Below are positions 7,128 through 15,054 of a stretch of DNA of 22,239 bases, piece by piece. The notes under the pieces were generated by a model, which ran no database searches, was not told the origin of the DNA, and worked only from the letters and a program-made list of their open reading frames with translations. Each line of letters opens with the position of its first letter. Position 1 is the first letter of the stretch. The translations under genes and the position numbers were made by a program. This DNA comes from a virus. The stretch is from IMG/VR virus record IMGVR_UViG_3300045961_000155, positions 1-22,239 of that record; one strand, written 5' to 3'.

Positions 7128-7415
7128 ATGCCCTACCGCTGGCGCTTGTCCGACGAGACTATCGTAACGGCCAGCGATGGCAGCGTGCGCGTGGTCGGTT
7201 CGTCCGATGCCGCAGACGCTATCCGCGCCGACGTCGCAAGTCACGCCCTGGTCTACTCGCCCGACGGTGGCGTTCACGCGCTCGATCCGGAGAGACCGGC
7301 TGACGTTGGCGAACGGGTCATACTCCAGGCGCGACGACACGGAGTCAGGGTTACCGAGGCGCCCGAGCTGACTCGTGAAGAGCTCGGGACGTTCGATCCC
7401 ACCGTTCTCTACTGA
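7128..7415 (+). CDS. small hypothetical phage protein downstream of the gpF-like gene
   Basis: A 95-residue protein from ATG 7128, four bases after the gpF-like stop; an earlier in-frame start would lie deep inside that gene. It has no cysteines, membrane segment or signal peptide. Its visible features are a beta-rich start (YRWRLSDETIVTASDGSVRVVG) and a segment YSPDGGVHALDPERP followed by ARRHGVRV, a pattern of small head-module proteins that I cannot tie to a named family. Position suggests a minor head component. Because it directly follows a MuF protein with an effector-like domain, a cognate inhibitor is another, purely speculative, possibility. Confidence 0.65.
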   Translation: MPYRWRLSDETIVTASDGSVRVVGSSDAADAIRADVASHALVYSPDGGVHALDPERPADVGERVILQARRHGVRVTEAPELTREELGTFDPTVLY

Positions 7416-7426
7416 TTCGAGGCCCC

Positions 7427-7705
7427 ATGTTCGAGATCGAACCGCTCGACGACGTGCAGCAGTTCACGTCATTCGCTACCCGTATCGACTGCTCCTCGGT
7501 CGCGGTGTCGCCGGTGGCAGCCGTTCGCGGGCACGCTCGGTGGCTCCGCATCGAGTCCGTCGGTAGCGGCACCCTCGCCGTCAAGATGGCCGGCAGCGGC
7601 GGGACCACCCGCACGCTCACCGTCCTGAACGGCACCGAGATCACGGGCAAGATCCTGTCGATTGAGACGACCACGAACGTGGCTCGCCTCTCCGTGGGGT
7701 GGTGA
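7427..7705 (+). CDS. small beta-rich virion protein candidate
   Basis: A 92-residue protein starting 11 nt after the previous stop. The sequence is predicted to be nearly all beta: alternating hydrophobics in ARWLRIESVGSGTLAVKMAG, then a turn, then RTLTVLNGTEITGKILSIET and NVARLSVGW. This is the style of small phage beta-sandwich proteins encoded near capsid and decoration genes. No enzymatic motif is present. Its TGA overlaps the protease ATG (TGATG), placing it firmly in the head operon. A minor decoration or fibre-like role is inferred. Confidence 0.65.
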   Translation: MFEIEPLDDVQQFTSFATRIDCSSVAVSPVAAVRGHARWLRIESVGSGTLAVKMAGSGGTTRTLTVLNGTEITGKILSIETTTNVARLSVGW

Positions 7706-8994
7706 TGGCGACCCGGGCGTTTGGATTCCGCGTGCGCGGCGTTGCTGGCGCACCGAGGACACTCGAGATCGACGTCTTCGACGTGATCGGCGAGACCTAT
7801 GACGGCGAGGGATTCGGCGCGAAGGCCCTGCGAGCGCGGCTGAAGGACGCTGGCGAGATTGACGCTATCAAGCTGCGAGTCAACTCTCTCGGCGGCGACG
7901 TATGGGATGGGTTCGCCTCCTACGAGCTGCTGCGCGACCACCCGGCGCGCGTCGAAGTGACGATCGAAGGCGTGGCCGCGTCGATGGCCACCGTGATCGC
8001 AATGGCCGGCGACCGCATCGAGATGGCCGCAAACGCCGACTTCATGATTCACGAGCCGTGGTCGGTCTCGATGGGTGCTGCGGAAGACCTCGAGCACGCG
8101 GCGCAGCACCTCGAGAGCCTGGCCCAGAACATCGCGGCGACCTACGCCTCGCGCACCGGTCGGAGCGTCGAGGAGGTCCGCCAGTGGATGAAGGACGAGA
8201 CCTGGATGAGTGCGACGCAGGCGAAGGAACGCGGCTTCGTGGACGCTGTCCTGCCGCGCAAGGAGCGCGCCGCGGCCGCTCTCTCGCCGGAGCAGGTCGA
8301 GGCCTACCGCCGCGCCGACCCTGCCGCGCGAGCGCTGATGGTGGCCCCACGCTTCGCCGCTCCGGAGGCGCTGGCCGCCGCGCGAGCGGCTGAGACTGAC
8401 ACCGAAACCCAAACTCACGCGGCGCCACAAGCCGCCCAAGGGGCGCCACAGGCTGCCCGAGGAGACATGTCCATGAATGCGATCCTGAAGGCGCTTGGCG
8501 CCGCGTCCGAGGCCGAGGCGCTCACCCTGGTTGCCACCCTGATGGCACTCACTGCCAAGAGCTCCGGCGTCGAGTCGCTGGGCGTGATCGAGGCCTGGAA
8601 GACCAGCGCCGAGAAGGGCGCTCGCGCGGAAGCGGAGCTCGCTGGTGTGCGCGCTGCGCTCGCCAAGCGCGAGAAGGAGGACGCCGAGGCCGACGCCGCG
8701 CGGCTCATCAATTCCGCCGTGGAGGACGGGCGCCTGCCTCCCGCGAAGCGCGCGAACGCCGAGACCCTGTTCGCGAAGTTCGGGCCTGACGCGCTCCGAG
8801 CGCACCTCGAGGGACTGTCCCCCGTGGTGCGTATCGAGGGCAAGGACGACCGACAGCCGGCGCAGCCGATCAACGTCCCCTCTGGCCTCAACGCCGAGCA
8901 GCGCGCCGCGGCGAAGGCGTGCGGGATGACCGAGGAAGAGATGCTGGAGGCCGTGAAGCTCGAGCAGGAGCAGGCCGCCGCGCGAGCCCGCTGA
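7705..8994 (+). CDS. prohead protease, ClpP (S14) type, fused to a scaffold-like C-terminus
   Basis: A 429-residue protein. The N-terminal ClpP-like domain (about 1-185) has the substrate strand LRVNSLGGDVWDG, nucleophile S93 in GVAASMAT, H116 in FMIHEPW, and D164 in MKDETWMSA, with spacing close to the ClpP Ser-His-Asp triad. The C-terminal half (from about residue 240) is helical and charged. It contains NSAVEDGRLPPAKRANAETL, similar to the C-terminal scaffold region of Mu gpI. The enzyme would trim scaffold and capsid proteins inside the prohead. I chose ATG 7705 in the TGATG overlap; GTG 7699 is two codons earlier. A strong internal start creates a nested scaffold protein, listed separately. 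Confidence 0.92.
   Translation: MATRAFGFRVRGVAGAPRTLEIDVFDVIGETYDGEGFGAKALRARLKDAGEIDAIKLRVNSLGGDVWDGFASYELLRDHPARVEVTIEGVAASMATVIAMAGDRIEMAANADFMIHEPWSVSMGAAEDLEHAAQHLESLAQNIAATYASRTGRSVEEVRQWMKDETWMSATQAKERGFVDAVLPRKERAAAALSPEQVEAYRRADPAARALMVAPRFAAPEALAAARAAETDTETQTHAAPQAAQGAPQAARGDMSMNAILKALGAASEAEALTLVATLMALTAKSSGVESLGVIEAWKTSAEKGARAEAELAGVRAALAKREKEDAEADAARLINSAVEDGRLPPAKRANAETLFAKFGPDALRAHLEGLSPVVRIEGKDDRQPAQPINVPSGLNAEQRAAAKACGMTEEEMLEAVKLEQEQAAARAR
8473..8994 (+). CDS. nested in-frame scaffolding protein (internal start within the protease gene)
   Basis: GAGGAG at 8459-8464 sits exactly 8 nt before ATG 8473, an optimal ribosome-binding arrangement in the middle of the protease frame. 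A second ATG at 8467 is too close to it. The start lies right after an Ala/Pro/Gln-rich linker that ends the protease domain. Initiation here would give a 173-residue helical, charged protein beginning MNAILKALGAASEAE and sharing the protease C-terminus. Phages Mu (gpI/gpZ) and lambda (C/Nu3) are known to make their scaffolds this way. The role is therefore well grounded, although translation from this site is inferred from sequence only. Confidence 0.75.
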   Translation: MNAILKALGAASEAEALTLVATLMALTAKSSGVESLGVIEAWKTSAEKGARAEAELAGVRAALAKREKEDAEADAARLINSAVEDGRLPPAKRANAETLFAKFGPDALRAHLEGLSPVVRIEGKDDRQPAQPINVPSGLNAEQRAAAKACGMTEEEMLEAVKLEQEQAAARAR

Positions 8995-9034
8995 CACGCA
9001 ACGCCCGACCCTCTCAAGCTGAAGGAATACCACA

Positions 9035-9853
9035 ATGGCTCTCACCACCGAACGAAACACCACGCAATATGGCAGCACGGCCGACCCCGAGCTGCTGTCC
9101 CTGCCCGTCGCGGCAGCCACCAAGATCTACCAGGGATCGATCGTCTGCGACAACGGCTCTGGCTACGCCACGAAGGGCGCCGTCTCCACGGCGCTGATTG
9201 CGTGCGGCATCGCCGAGCAGACAGTCGACAACACGGGCGACGCTGGCGCGCTTCAGGTGCCTGTGCGACGCGGCGCGTTCTGGCTCCAGAACAGCACCGG
9301 AAACGCGGTCACCATCGCCGAGCGTTACTCCTATTGCTACATCGAGGACGACTCGATCGTGAGCAAGGAGAACGGTGGCGGCACGCGCTCGATCGCTGGC
9401 ATCGTGCTCGATGTGGACGCTTCGCAGGGCGTGCTGGTGCTCGTCGGCGCCGCAACGCAGGTCGTGTCCAGCACGGCGAGCGCGAAGGCGATTCAGACTC
9501 GCTCGGTCCGCATCCGCGACGAGGACGCAGCCGTCACCGGCGCCAGCGCCGCGATCAACATCGGAGCCGTGCTCCCGACCGGCGCCATCGTGCTCGGCCA
9601 TGAGATCAACATCGTCGAGCAGTTCGCCGGCGAGGCGGATACGACCCTCACGATCGGCGGGACTGACGCTGACGCGATCGTGGCGTCGTTCGACCTCGAC
9701 GCGCAGGCCCCGGGCAACATCTCGCCGCGCACCGGCGTTCACGCCCAGGGCAGCTTCAGCGGGGAGCAGTTGGTGGCAACGCTGGCCGCAACCGCGCTCG
9801 GAGACCTCACCGCCGGAGACATGACGATCACCGTCTGGTTCTTCGTCCCCTGA
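9035..9853 (+). CDS. two-domain head decoration-like protein
   Basis: A 272-residue protein with AAGGA 8 nt before the ATG. Residues about 20-142 resemble the capsid cement/decoration family seen before Mu-like capsid genes: LPVAAATKIYQGSIVC, GYATKGAV, GIAEQTVDNTGDAGAL and CYIEDDSIVS, a beta-tulip-like pattern. Residues about 150-272 form a second beta-rich domain (NIGAVLPTGAIVLGHEINIV, IGGTDADAIVASFDL, LTAGDMTITVWFFV) that looks like a separate class of small virion protein. The fusion appears genuine: one continuous frame and no internal ribosome-binding site seen. Its place between protease/scaffold and major capsid protein matches Mu gp33. Surface stabilisation of the shell is the likely role. 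Confidence 0.78.
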   Translation: MALTTERNTTQYGSTADPELLSLPVAAATKIYQGSIVCDNGSGYATKGAVSTALIACGIAEQTVDNTGDAGALQVPVRRGAFWLQNSTGNAVTIAERYSYCYIEDDSIVSKENGGGTRSIAGIVLDVDASQGVLVLVGAATQVVSSTASAKAIQTRSVRIRDEDAAVTGASAAINIGAVLPTGAIVLGHEINIVEQFAGEADTTLTIGGTDADAIVASFDLDAQAPGNISPRTGVHAQGSFSGEQLVATLAATALGDLTAGDMTITVWFFVP

Positions 9854-9900
9854 TAGGCGGGCAATACCCTCTCTCTTCTGATCGATCGAAAGGCAACATC

Positions 9901-10836
9901 ATGGACCTGAGCCCCAGCACGGTTCGCGCTCTGCGGACCTCCTTCAACAAGTCCTTCCAGGACGGCTACAGCGGCGCCGCGACCTTCTATGAGAAGCTCT
10001 GCACGGTCGTCCCGAGTTCCACTTCGCAGAACGACTACGGTTGGATGGCAGACCTCCCGAACATGCGGGAGTGGCTCGGCGAGCGGCTGATCGTGAACCT
10101 CGCCACGCACTCCTACCAGCTCAAGAACAAGGACTTCGAGCTGACCGTTGGCGTCGATCGAAACGACATCGAGGATGACAACCTCGGTCAGTATTCGATG
10201 CTATTCGCTCAGATGGGCGAGAGCTCGAGGAAGCACCCGGACGTGCTCGTTACCCCGCTTCTGAAGGGTGGCGAGGACGCGACCTCGCTCTGCTTCGACG
10301 GGCACCCGTTCTTCGACACCGATCACCCTGTGTCCCCGTACGACTCGAGCAAGGGGACATACCTGAACTACAACTCGACCGGCGTGGCTCTCACCCAGGC
10401 GAACTTCCTGGTTCGCCGCGCGGCCATGATGGGTCGCATGGGCGACTCGGGTCGTGCGCTCGGGATCATCCCGAACCTCCTGGTTGTGCCTCCGGCGCTC
10501 GAGGGGATGGGGCTCCGCATCCTGAGGGCCTCGACCATCCACACCGAGGACAGCGGCGGCGCTTCCGCGGCCGCGCCGGCGAACATCACCCAGGGCATGG
10601 CAGACTTGCTGGTGCTCCCGGAGCTCGCCGGAGAGGATACGACCTGGTACCTGTTCGCCACCAGCCGCGTGATCAAGCCGTTCGTGTTCCAGCGTCGCAA
10701 GGCGCCGGAATTCGTCACGAAGACCGCTGTCACCGACGACAACGTATTCCTGACGAAGAAGTTCCTCTACGGCGTGGACGCCCGCTACAACGCCGGTTTC
10801 ACGCTGCCGTTCTTGGCAGACAAGAACGTGGCGTGA
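9901..10836 (+). CDS. major capsid protein, Mu gpT-like
   Basis: A 311-residue protein preceded by GAAAGG 7 nt before ATG 9901. Recognisable gpT-like features are the N-terminal ALRTSFNKSFQDGY, then YGWMADLPNMREWLGER and LKNKDFELTVGVDRNDIEDD (about 76-95), the middle CFDGHPFFDTDHP, and the C-terminal TKKFLYGVDARYNAGF. It forms the HK97-fold icosahedral shell. The normal length and a separate upstream protease and scaffold indicate the standard Mu assembly route. It follows the decoration protein and precedes a gp35-like gene, which is the Mu order. Confidence 0.93.
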   Translation: MDLSPSTVRALRTSFNKSFQDGYSGAATFYEKLCTVVPSSTSQNDYGWMADLPNMREWLGERLIVNLATHSYQLKNKDFELTVGVDRNDIEDDNLGQYSMLFAQMGESSRKHPDVLVTPLLKGGEDATSLCFDGHPFFDTDHPVSPYDSSKGTYLNYNSTGVALTQANFLVRRAAMMGRMGDSGRALGIIPNLLVVPPALEGMGLRILRASTIHTEDSGGASAAAPANITQGMADLLVLPELAGEDTTWYLFATSRVIKPFVFQRRKAPEFVTKTAVTDDNVFLTKKFLYGVDARYNAGFTLPFLADKNVA

Positions 10837-10846
10837 GGCTCGGACG

Positions 10847-11134
10847 ATGCTTGTCGAGGTTCGATCGATCACCTCTGCACCGTTCTGCCGCTGTGGCAGG
10901 TCGTTCCCAGTCCAGTGGACCCAGTTCGACCTGCCTCCGCACGTCGTGTCCATGCTGAGGGAGGAGAGGGCCCTCAGCGTGCGCGACGCCGCGTTCGAGC
11001 GGCCGGCGCCTACTCCGGCGCCGAGTCGCTCGGAGCCGCCTCCGCAGGCCGAGCAGCGGCAGCAAGCGCCGGTGCCCCAGCGGGCACAGCAGTTCACCGT
11101 CCAGCGGCAACAGCAGCAGCACAACCGGCGGTAA
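10847..11134 (+). CDS. gp35/FluMu N-like small protein
   Basis: A 95-residue protein ten bases after the capsid gene. Residues about 8-48 (PFCRCGRSFPVQWTQFDLPP, then a helix LREERALSVRD) follow the compact N-terminal pattern of Mu-like gp35/HI1506 proteins, in which an (R)xGxxF turn precedes a helix ending in LxV. A CxC within the turn is less usual. The rest (about 50-95) is a disordered Pro/Gln/Arg-rich tail. It probably acts at the head-tail connector or as a capsid accessory, inferred from synteny. The stop is three bases before the next ATG. Confidence 0.68.
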   Translation: MLVEVRSITSAPFCRCGRSFPVQWTQFDLPPHVVSMLREERALSVRDAAFERPAPTPAPSRSEPPPQAEQRQQAPVPQRAQQFTVQRQQQQHNRR

Positions 11135-11137
11135 CCG

Positions 11138-11557
11138 ATGAGCCAGTACGCGACCGCCGTGCAGTTCTACTCCCTCGGGCTACGGCAAGACGCCGTGCCT
11201 TCGGGCGCAGACGTCAACCTGGCGCTGCAAGCCTGCAGTGGCATGGTCGACTCGGCGGCGGCCGCGTCTGGTCGATTCAATCCTCCGTTCACGACGTGGA
11301 CGGAGGCGATGACGCTCAACGTATGCAAGCTCGCAGCGTATGAGATCTTGAGCACGGAGGGATTCAATCCCGACACGAACCGGCAAGATCGAAACGTGCT
11401 CACTCGGTGGCAGCAGGCAATGTCTTGGCTCAAGGAGCTGAAGGCCGGCGAAGCGTTCCTGTCTGGTGCGGTGGACACACCCGCTGAAGGCTCCGCGCTC
11501 CCTGCGCTTTCCGCCGAGGCCTTCAGCGACGATCTGCAGGGCTGGGAGAGCGCGTGA
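11138..11557 (+). CDS. head-tail connector, Mu gp36-like (DUF1320)
   Basis: A 139-residue helical protein with the layout of the gp36/DUF1320 family. The start is MSQYATAVQFYSLGL, followed by a helix with ACSGMVDSAAAASGRFNPPF and then MTLNVCKLAAYEIL. The end, RDRNVLTRW-like helix plus SWLKELKAGEAFL, has the family's Ry..A..WLk...G pattern. Such proteins bind the portal as adaptors between head and tail. The position straight after the gp35-like gene agrees with Mu. The stop overlaps the next gene's GTG in a GTGA junction. Confidence 0.8.
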   Translation: MSQYATAVQFYSLGLRQDAVPSGADVNLALQACSGMVDSAAAASGRFNPPFTTWTEAMTLNVCKLAAYEILSTEGFNPDTNRQDRNVLTRWQQAMSWLKELKAGEAFLSGAVDTPAEGSALPALSAEAFSDDLQGWESA

Positions 11558-12000
11558 TCAACATCCGCGTGCGCGGGGTCCAGAAGCTCCGCGCACTCGC
11601 GAGGACGCTGGAGGACCCGCAGAAGTTCCTCGTTCTCGCCTCGCAGGATGGCGCCGAAGAGGCGCTGAACCTCATCTCCGAGGGATTCAAGGCCGGCAGC
11701 GACCCCTACGGAAAAGGGTGGGGCGCGCCGAACAATCTTCAGATCACTGGCGGGATCAAGGACTACACCGAGGGCCGTATCGGCGCCGACGGCTTCGTGG
11801 TCCACTCGACGGATCAGAAGGCCATATGGCACCACGCGCCGCAACCGCGAGCCGCCTGGGGCGGCAAGGCACTACCAACCAGACTCCAGGTGCCGACCGC
11901 GGCTCAGGGGCTTCCGGCGGCTTGGAAAGAGCAACTCTCTGAGGCTATGGAGGACGTGATCGCCTACGCGATCCGCAAGGCGGCGCGCCGGACTGGTTGA
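11554..12000 (+). CDS. virion morphogenesis protein, Mu gpG / phage tail S-like
   Basis: A 148-residue protein from GTG 11554, overlapping the previous stop by 4 nt. The segment SEGFKAGSDPYGKGWGAP (about 45-62) is the hallmark F...DPxGxxW block of the phage virion morphogenesis / tail completion family, here followed by a basic-helical C-terminus (DVIAYAIRKAARRTG). These proteins act in joining heads to tails. In Mu itself gpG lies directly after gpF, whereas here it sits after the gp36-like gene, a placement seen in many Mu-like prophages. Confidence 0.82.
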   Translation: MINIRVRGVQKLRALARTLEDPQKFLVLASQDGAEEALNLISEGFKAGSDPYGKGWGAPNNLQITGGIKDYTEGRIGADGFVVHSTDQKAIWHHAPQPRAAWGGKALPTRLQVPTAAQGLPAAWKEQLSEAMEDVIAYAIRKAARRTG

Positions 12001-12102
12001 CCGGCGAGCTAGCTCCCAGGCCTGCGCGGTTCGGCCGCTCCGCGTGCATCTGCCCCTCCCGGATGTCGAAACAAAGGCGGCCGCTTTCCGTGGTGGTCAC
12101 GC

Positions 12103-12696
12103 ATGCCCACGACTTCGCCCGACGACATGATCGCGGCCATCGTCGCGACGCTGAACGCGGCGCTCGAAGCCGGTGGCGGCACAAGCACGGGCACCGCCAG
12201 GATCGGGCGGCTTGCGCGCGAGCGCGCACGTACCGGGATCTCGATCGTCTGGGACGATGCGCCGCGCTGCACCGTTGAACCTCCGGTGTTCGCGGGCGGC
12301 AACGCCCGGGGCGAGACCGAGAAGAACAACCCGCGGATCCACAGCGTCGACCACGCCCGATATGAAGTGATCGTTCGCGCCGGGACGCGCGCAGCGACTC
12401 GAACGATGTTCGAGAATTTGCTAGCCGCCTCGCACCTCACCTATCCCAACCGACGAGCGGTGAAGTGGGGCGGCTACTCCATCGTACCGGACGAGTTCCT
12501 GCACGACGGGTGGGCGATTATCGCGCAGGTAGAGATCTCGATGGCGCTCACAGACACGATCATCCCGATCATCACCCTCGAGGGATTCGATGGCGACGTG
12601 CTCCTGATGCCTGAGGAGGAGGACGTCGGAGACCTGCCGGGGCCATATGCCCCAGAGCCTGAGCCGGACCCGGAAGAACCCGAGCCCGAGCCCTGA
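12103..12696 (+). CDS. tail terminator-like protein (gp37 position)
   Basis: A 197-residue protein in the slot of Mu gp37, between the gpG-like gene and the sheath. It begins with a helix (DDMIAAIVATLNAALEAG) and continues as mixed alpha/beta: ISIVWDD, ARYEVIVRAGTRAATRTMFENLLAA and WAIIAQVEISMALTD, a pattern compatible with tail terminator proteins. The last about 30 residues are Glu/Pro-rich, acidic and disordered (PEPEPDPEEPEPEP). I see no diagnostic motif, so the role is inferred mostly from position. ATG 12103 is chosen; ATG 12127 is an alternative. The 102 bases before it hold no gene. Confidence 0.6.
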   Translation: MPTTSPDDMIAAIVATLNAALEAGGGTSTGTARIGRLARERARTGISIVWDDAPRCTVEPPVFAGGNARGETEKNNPRIHSVDHARYEVIVRAGTRAATRTMFENLLAASHLTYPNRRAVKWGGYSIVPDEFLHDGWAIIAQVEISMALTDTIIPIITLEGFDGDVLLMPEEEDVGDLPGPYAPEPEPDPEEPEPEP

Positions 12697-12705
12697 GAGG
12701 ACACC

Positions 12706-13074
12706 ATGAGCGAAGAGCTGAAGCTGCCCGAGGAGTGGGCGGAGTCGCTGGGTCACGTCTCGAGCGCGCCGCGCGATGGGCGCCGAGTGTACTCCCCGGA
12801 GTACCGCGCTGCCGCCGCGCTGCACCATTGGACCGACGACGCTTACCACGCGAGCGGAAGCCGCCTCCGGGTCACTCGAGCGGTTTTCGACGCCGCGTTG
12901 ATCGCACCCGGGGTGGCCCCGCCTGGCCGTCGCGAGCCGGCGCCGGTGGCCGAGGCGCTGAGTCCGTGCGCCACGGCAGCGGTGAAGGCGAAGGCGATCC
13001 GGATTTCCGCACCAACGACAACCCCGGCCGAAGTCGCCGGCAAGAGTAGCAGACACAGCAAGGAGATCGGCTGA
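12706..13074 (+). CDS. small hypothetical protein upstream of the tail sheath (gp38 position)
   Basis: A 122-residue protein with GAGAGGA four bases before the ATG. The N-terminal two-thirds is helical, with LPEEWAESLGHVSSAP, YRAAAALHHWTDDAYH and RVTRAVFDAALIAPG; the remainder is Ala/Pro/Lys-rich and probably disordered. No known catalytic or binding motif is visible. It takes the place of Mu gp38, between the tail terminator and sheath genes, and its TGA overlaps the sheath ATG. It is probably a minor tail assembly factor. Confidence 0.65.
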   Translation: MSEELKLPEEWAESLGHVSSAPRDGRRVYSPEYRAAAALHHWTDDAYHASGSRLRVTRAVFDAALIAPGVAPPGRREPAPVAEALSPCATAAVKAKAIRISAPTTTPAEVAGKSSRHSKEIG

Positions 13075-14534
13075 TGACCCTCCCCGGCCAGACTTTTACC
13101 ATCATCGACCCCGGCATGGGGACGGTGCAACCGCTGACGAACGTCCCGCTCGTGATGGGCATCACGTCCTCGGGCACATCGGCGACGCTGACCAGCGTCA
13201 ACTCGATTGCGACCCTGGTATCGACGTTCGGCTACGGCCCTGCTGTCGATATCGCGGCCGCGATTCTCGAGCGCGCCGGTGGACCGATCTGGTTCTGCAA
13301 GGTCGCCGAAAGCTCCGGCGGCGACGTGAGCGCTATCGTCAAGGTGGGCTCGCACACCGACCCGGACATCACCGACAACTCGTCGGCGCCTTACAACGAC
13401 TACGAGTGTGTTCTGAACATCCTCAGCGACGGAGCGCTAGGCGTTGCGCGGTATGAGTATTCGCTCGACGGCGGCCGCACATTCTCGCCGTCGCTTCTGA
13501 CCCCCTCAGGCGGCGCGCTGACGATCCCGAATACAGGGATCGTCCTCACCATGGCTGCCGGAACCTACGGCTACCATGCGGGGAACAGCTACACATTCAC
13601 CACGTCGAGTCCGGACTACACCTCAACGCAGCTTGCGCTCTGCAAGACCGCGATCGACGCGGCCGGTGCCGGGTGCCAGTTTGATTGGGTCGTGTTGGCC
13701 GGCAAGCACGCCACCGCGTCCGCGGCAAACACGATCGCCGGTGTGCTCGCCGGCTACCTCGATAGCTGGGAAACCAAGTTCCGGTTCGTCCGAGCGATGA
13801 TGGATGCCGGGTCTACCGACACGGCTGCGAACGTCGCATCGACGGTGACGACCGAGGACCAGCGGCTGATGGCGGTCTATGGCACCGCCGACACGGCGAT
13901 TTCGAACCCGCAGACCGGCAGGAGCCAGCCATCGGTTCCGGCGTTGCTTCACACCGCCGTCCGCGCCGCGTCGCGCCCGATCTCTGAGCACCTTGGCCGA
14001 GTCGCCACCGGCTCACTCGCCGGCGTCGCGGGGTACTCCACCGAGTTCGGAGCGGGCATCTCGCACGACGAGGCAACCGCGGCGACCCCGCTGGATGACA
14101 GCAAGTTTGCTACCCTTCGCACGTTCCAACAGTTGACCGGATACTACATAACGAGAGCGAACCTGCGGTGCCCGGTCGGGAGTGACTTCCGGCGCTGGGA
14201 GCTCGGGCGCGTCTTCGATGCCGGGCTGAAGGTCGTCTATCAGCAGCAGCAGGCAGCGGTCAACCGTACCTTCCGCACGAACGCGGACGGCACCATCTAC
14301 GAGGCCGACGCGGCCGCTTTCGAGGCGATGGTGAACGCGGCGCTGAAGCAGACTCTCCTGCAGCCGACGAACAGCGAAGGGACGAAGGGGCACGTCTCGG
14401 CGGTGAGCTACACGGTCGATCGGACCGAGGTAATCAACCTCACCAACACCCTTCGGGCCCAGCTCGCAATCCGCCCGCTCGGTTACTCGGAGTACATCGC
14501 AACCACGGCATCGATGCAGCTTCAGGTCGCCTGA
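13074..14534 (+). CDS. contractile tail sheath protein, Mu gpL-like
   Basis: A 486-residue protein with AGGAG 8 nt before ATG 13074. Sheath-like segments include FGYGPAVDIAAAILERAGGP (about 53-72), which leads into strand IWFCKV. An inserted beta domain contains YEYSLDGGRTFSP and VLTMAAGTYGYHAGNSYTF. The conserved C-terminal core contains TLRTFQQLTGYYITRANL and GSDFRRWELGRVFDAGLKVV. The C-terminal strand region (YSEYIATTASMQLQVA) would join the interlocking sheath mesh. Its presence shows the particle has a myovirus-type contractile tail. Length is typical. Confidence 0.92.
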   Translation: MTLPGQTFTIIDPGMGTVQPLTNVPLVMGITSSGTSATLTSVNSIATLVSTFGYGPAVDIAAAILERAGGPIWFCKVAESSGGDVSAIVKVGSHTDPDITDNSSAPYNDYECVLNILSDGALGVARYEYSLDGGRTFSPSLLTPSGGALTIPNTGIVLTMAAGTYGYHAGNSYTFTTSSPDYTSTQLALCKTAIDAAGAGCQFDWVVLAGKHATASAANTIAGVLAGYLDSWETKFRFVRAMMDAGSTDTAANVASTVTTEDQRLMAVYGTADTAISNPQTGRSQPSVPALLHTAVRAASRPISEHLGRVATGSLAGVAGYSTEFGAGISHDEATAATPLDDSKFATLRTFQQLTGYYITRANLRCPVGSDFRRWELGRVFDAGLKVVYQQQQAAVNRTFRTNADGTIYEADAAAFEAMVNAALKQTLLQPTNSEGTKGHVSAVSYTVDRTEVINLTNTLRAQLAIRPLGYSEYIATTASMQLQVA

Positions 14535-14566
14535 GCGAGCACCGCTGAACCATAGGAGCAAAGACC

Positions 14567-15019
14567 ATGAGTGAAGTCCTTGGCCAGTCCTACGACCACG
14601 GAGACGCGGAGCTGCAGGTCGCGATCGGTGATTCCGTCCGCACCTTCGATTTCGAGCACATCCAGTACAGCGCCCCGCGTTCGCGCGGCGCCCTCTGGGG
14701 GACCCAGCGCGTCCCCGTGTCGCGCACGAAGGGGCGCGTCGACCCCGAGGGCGAGGTCGCCTTCAGCAAGTCCGTCGGCGACGACTTCATCCGCTTCATC
14801 GGCGAGAAGGCGGGCGGCATCTTCGATGCGTCGATGACCTTCACGATCATCCGCGGTAGCGGGTCCCAGGAGAAGGTAACCGACATCCTCGAGCAGGTCG
14901 AGCTCGATGGCGTACAGGACGAGTCGCAGTCTGGCGAGGAGCCCGCGCTGCAGACCTTCCCGTTCAAGTGGCGGAACGGCACGATCAGTGGGGTGCCGCT
15001 GTTCGGCGGCGCCGTCTGA
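14567..15019 (+). CDS. tail tube protein, Mu gpM-like position
   Basis: A 150-residue protein with AGGAG 8 nt before its ATG. It is a compact beta-rich protein with one helical segment: VAIGDSVRTFDFEHIQYSAP, then VAFSKSVGDDFIRFIGEKAG, then MTFTIIRGSGSQEKVTDILEQVELDG, fitting the tail tube fold with its alpha-loop. The size and place directly after the sheath and before the tail chaperone are diagnostic. It polymerises into the inner tube around the tape measure. Confidence 0.87.
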   Translation: MSEVLGQSYDHGDAELQVAIGDSVRTFDFEHIQYSAPRSRGALWGTQRVPVSRTKGRVDPEGEVAFSKSVGDDFIRFIGEKAGGIFDASMTFTIIRGSGSQEKVTDILEQVELDGVQDESQSGEEPALQTFPFKWRNGTISGVPLFGGAV

Positions 15020-15054
15020 CGCATGTGAGACAGTGACGATAGGAGGGAACCATC

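Noticed and set aside
7351-9123. Very long minus-strand open frame (590 codons) opposite the protease gene
   Set aside because: It is the mirror of a well-supported ClpP-type gene. The translation is Arg/Gly/Leu/His-rich with no domain, as expected for antisense frames in high-GC DNA.
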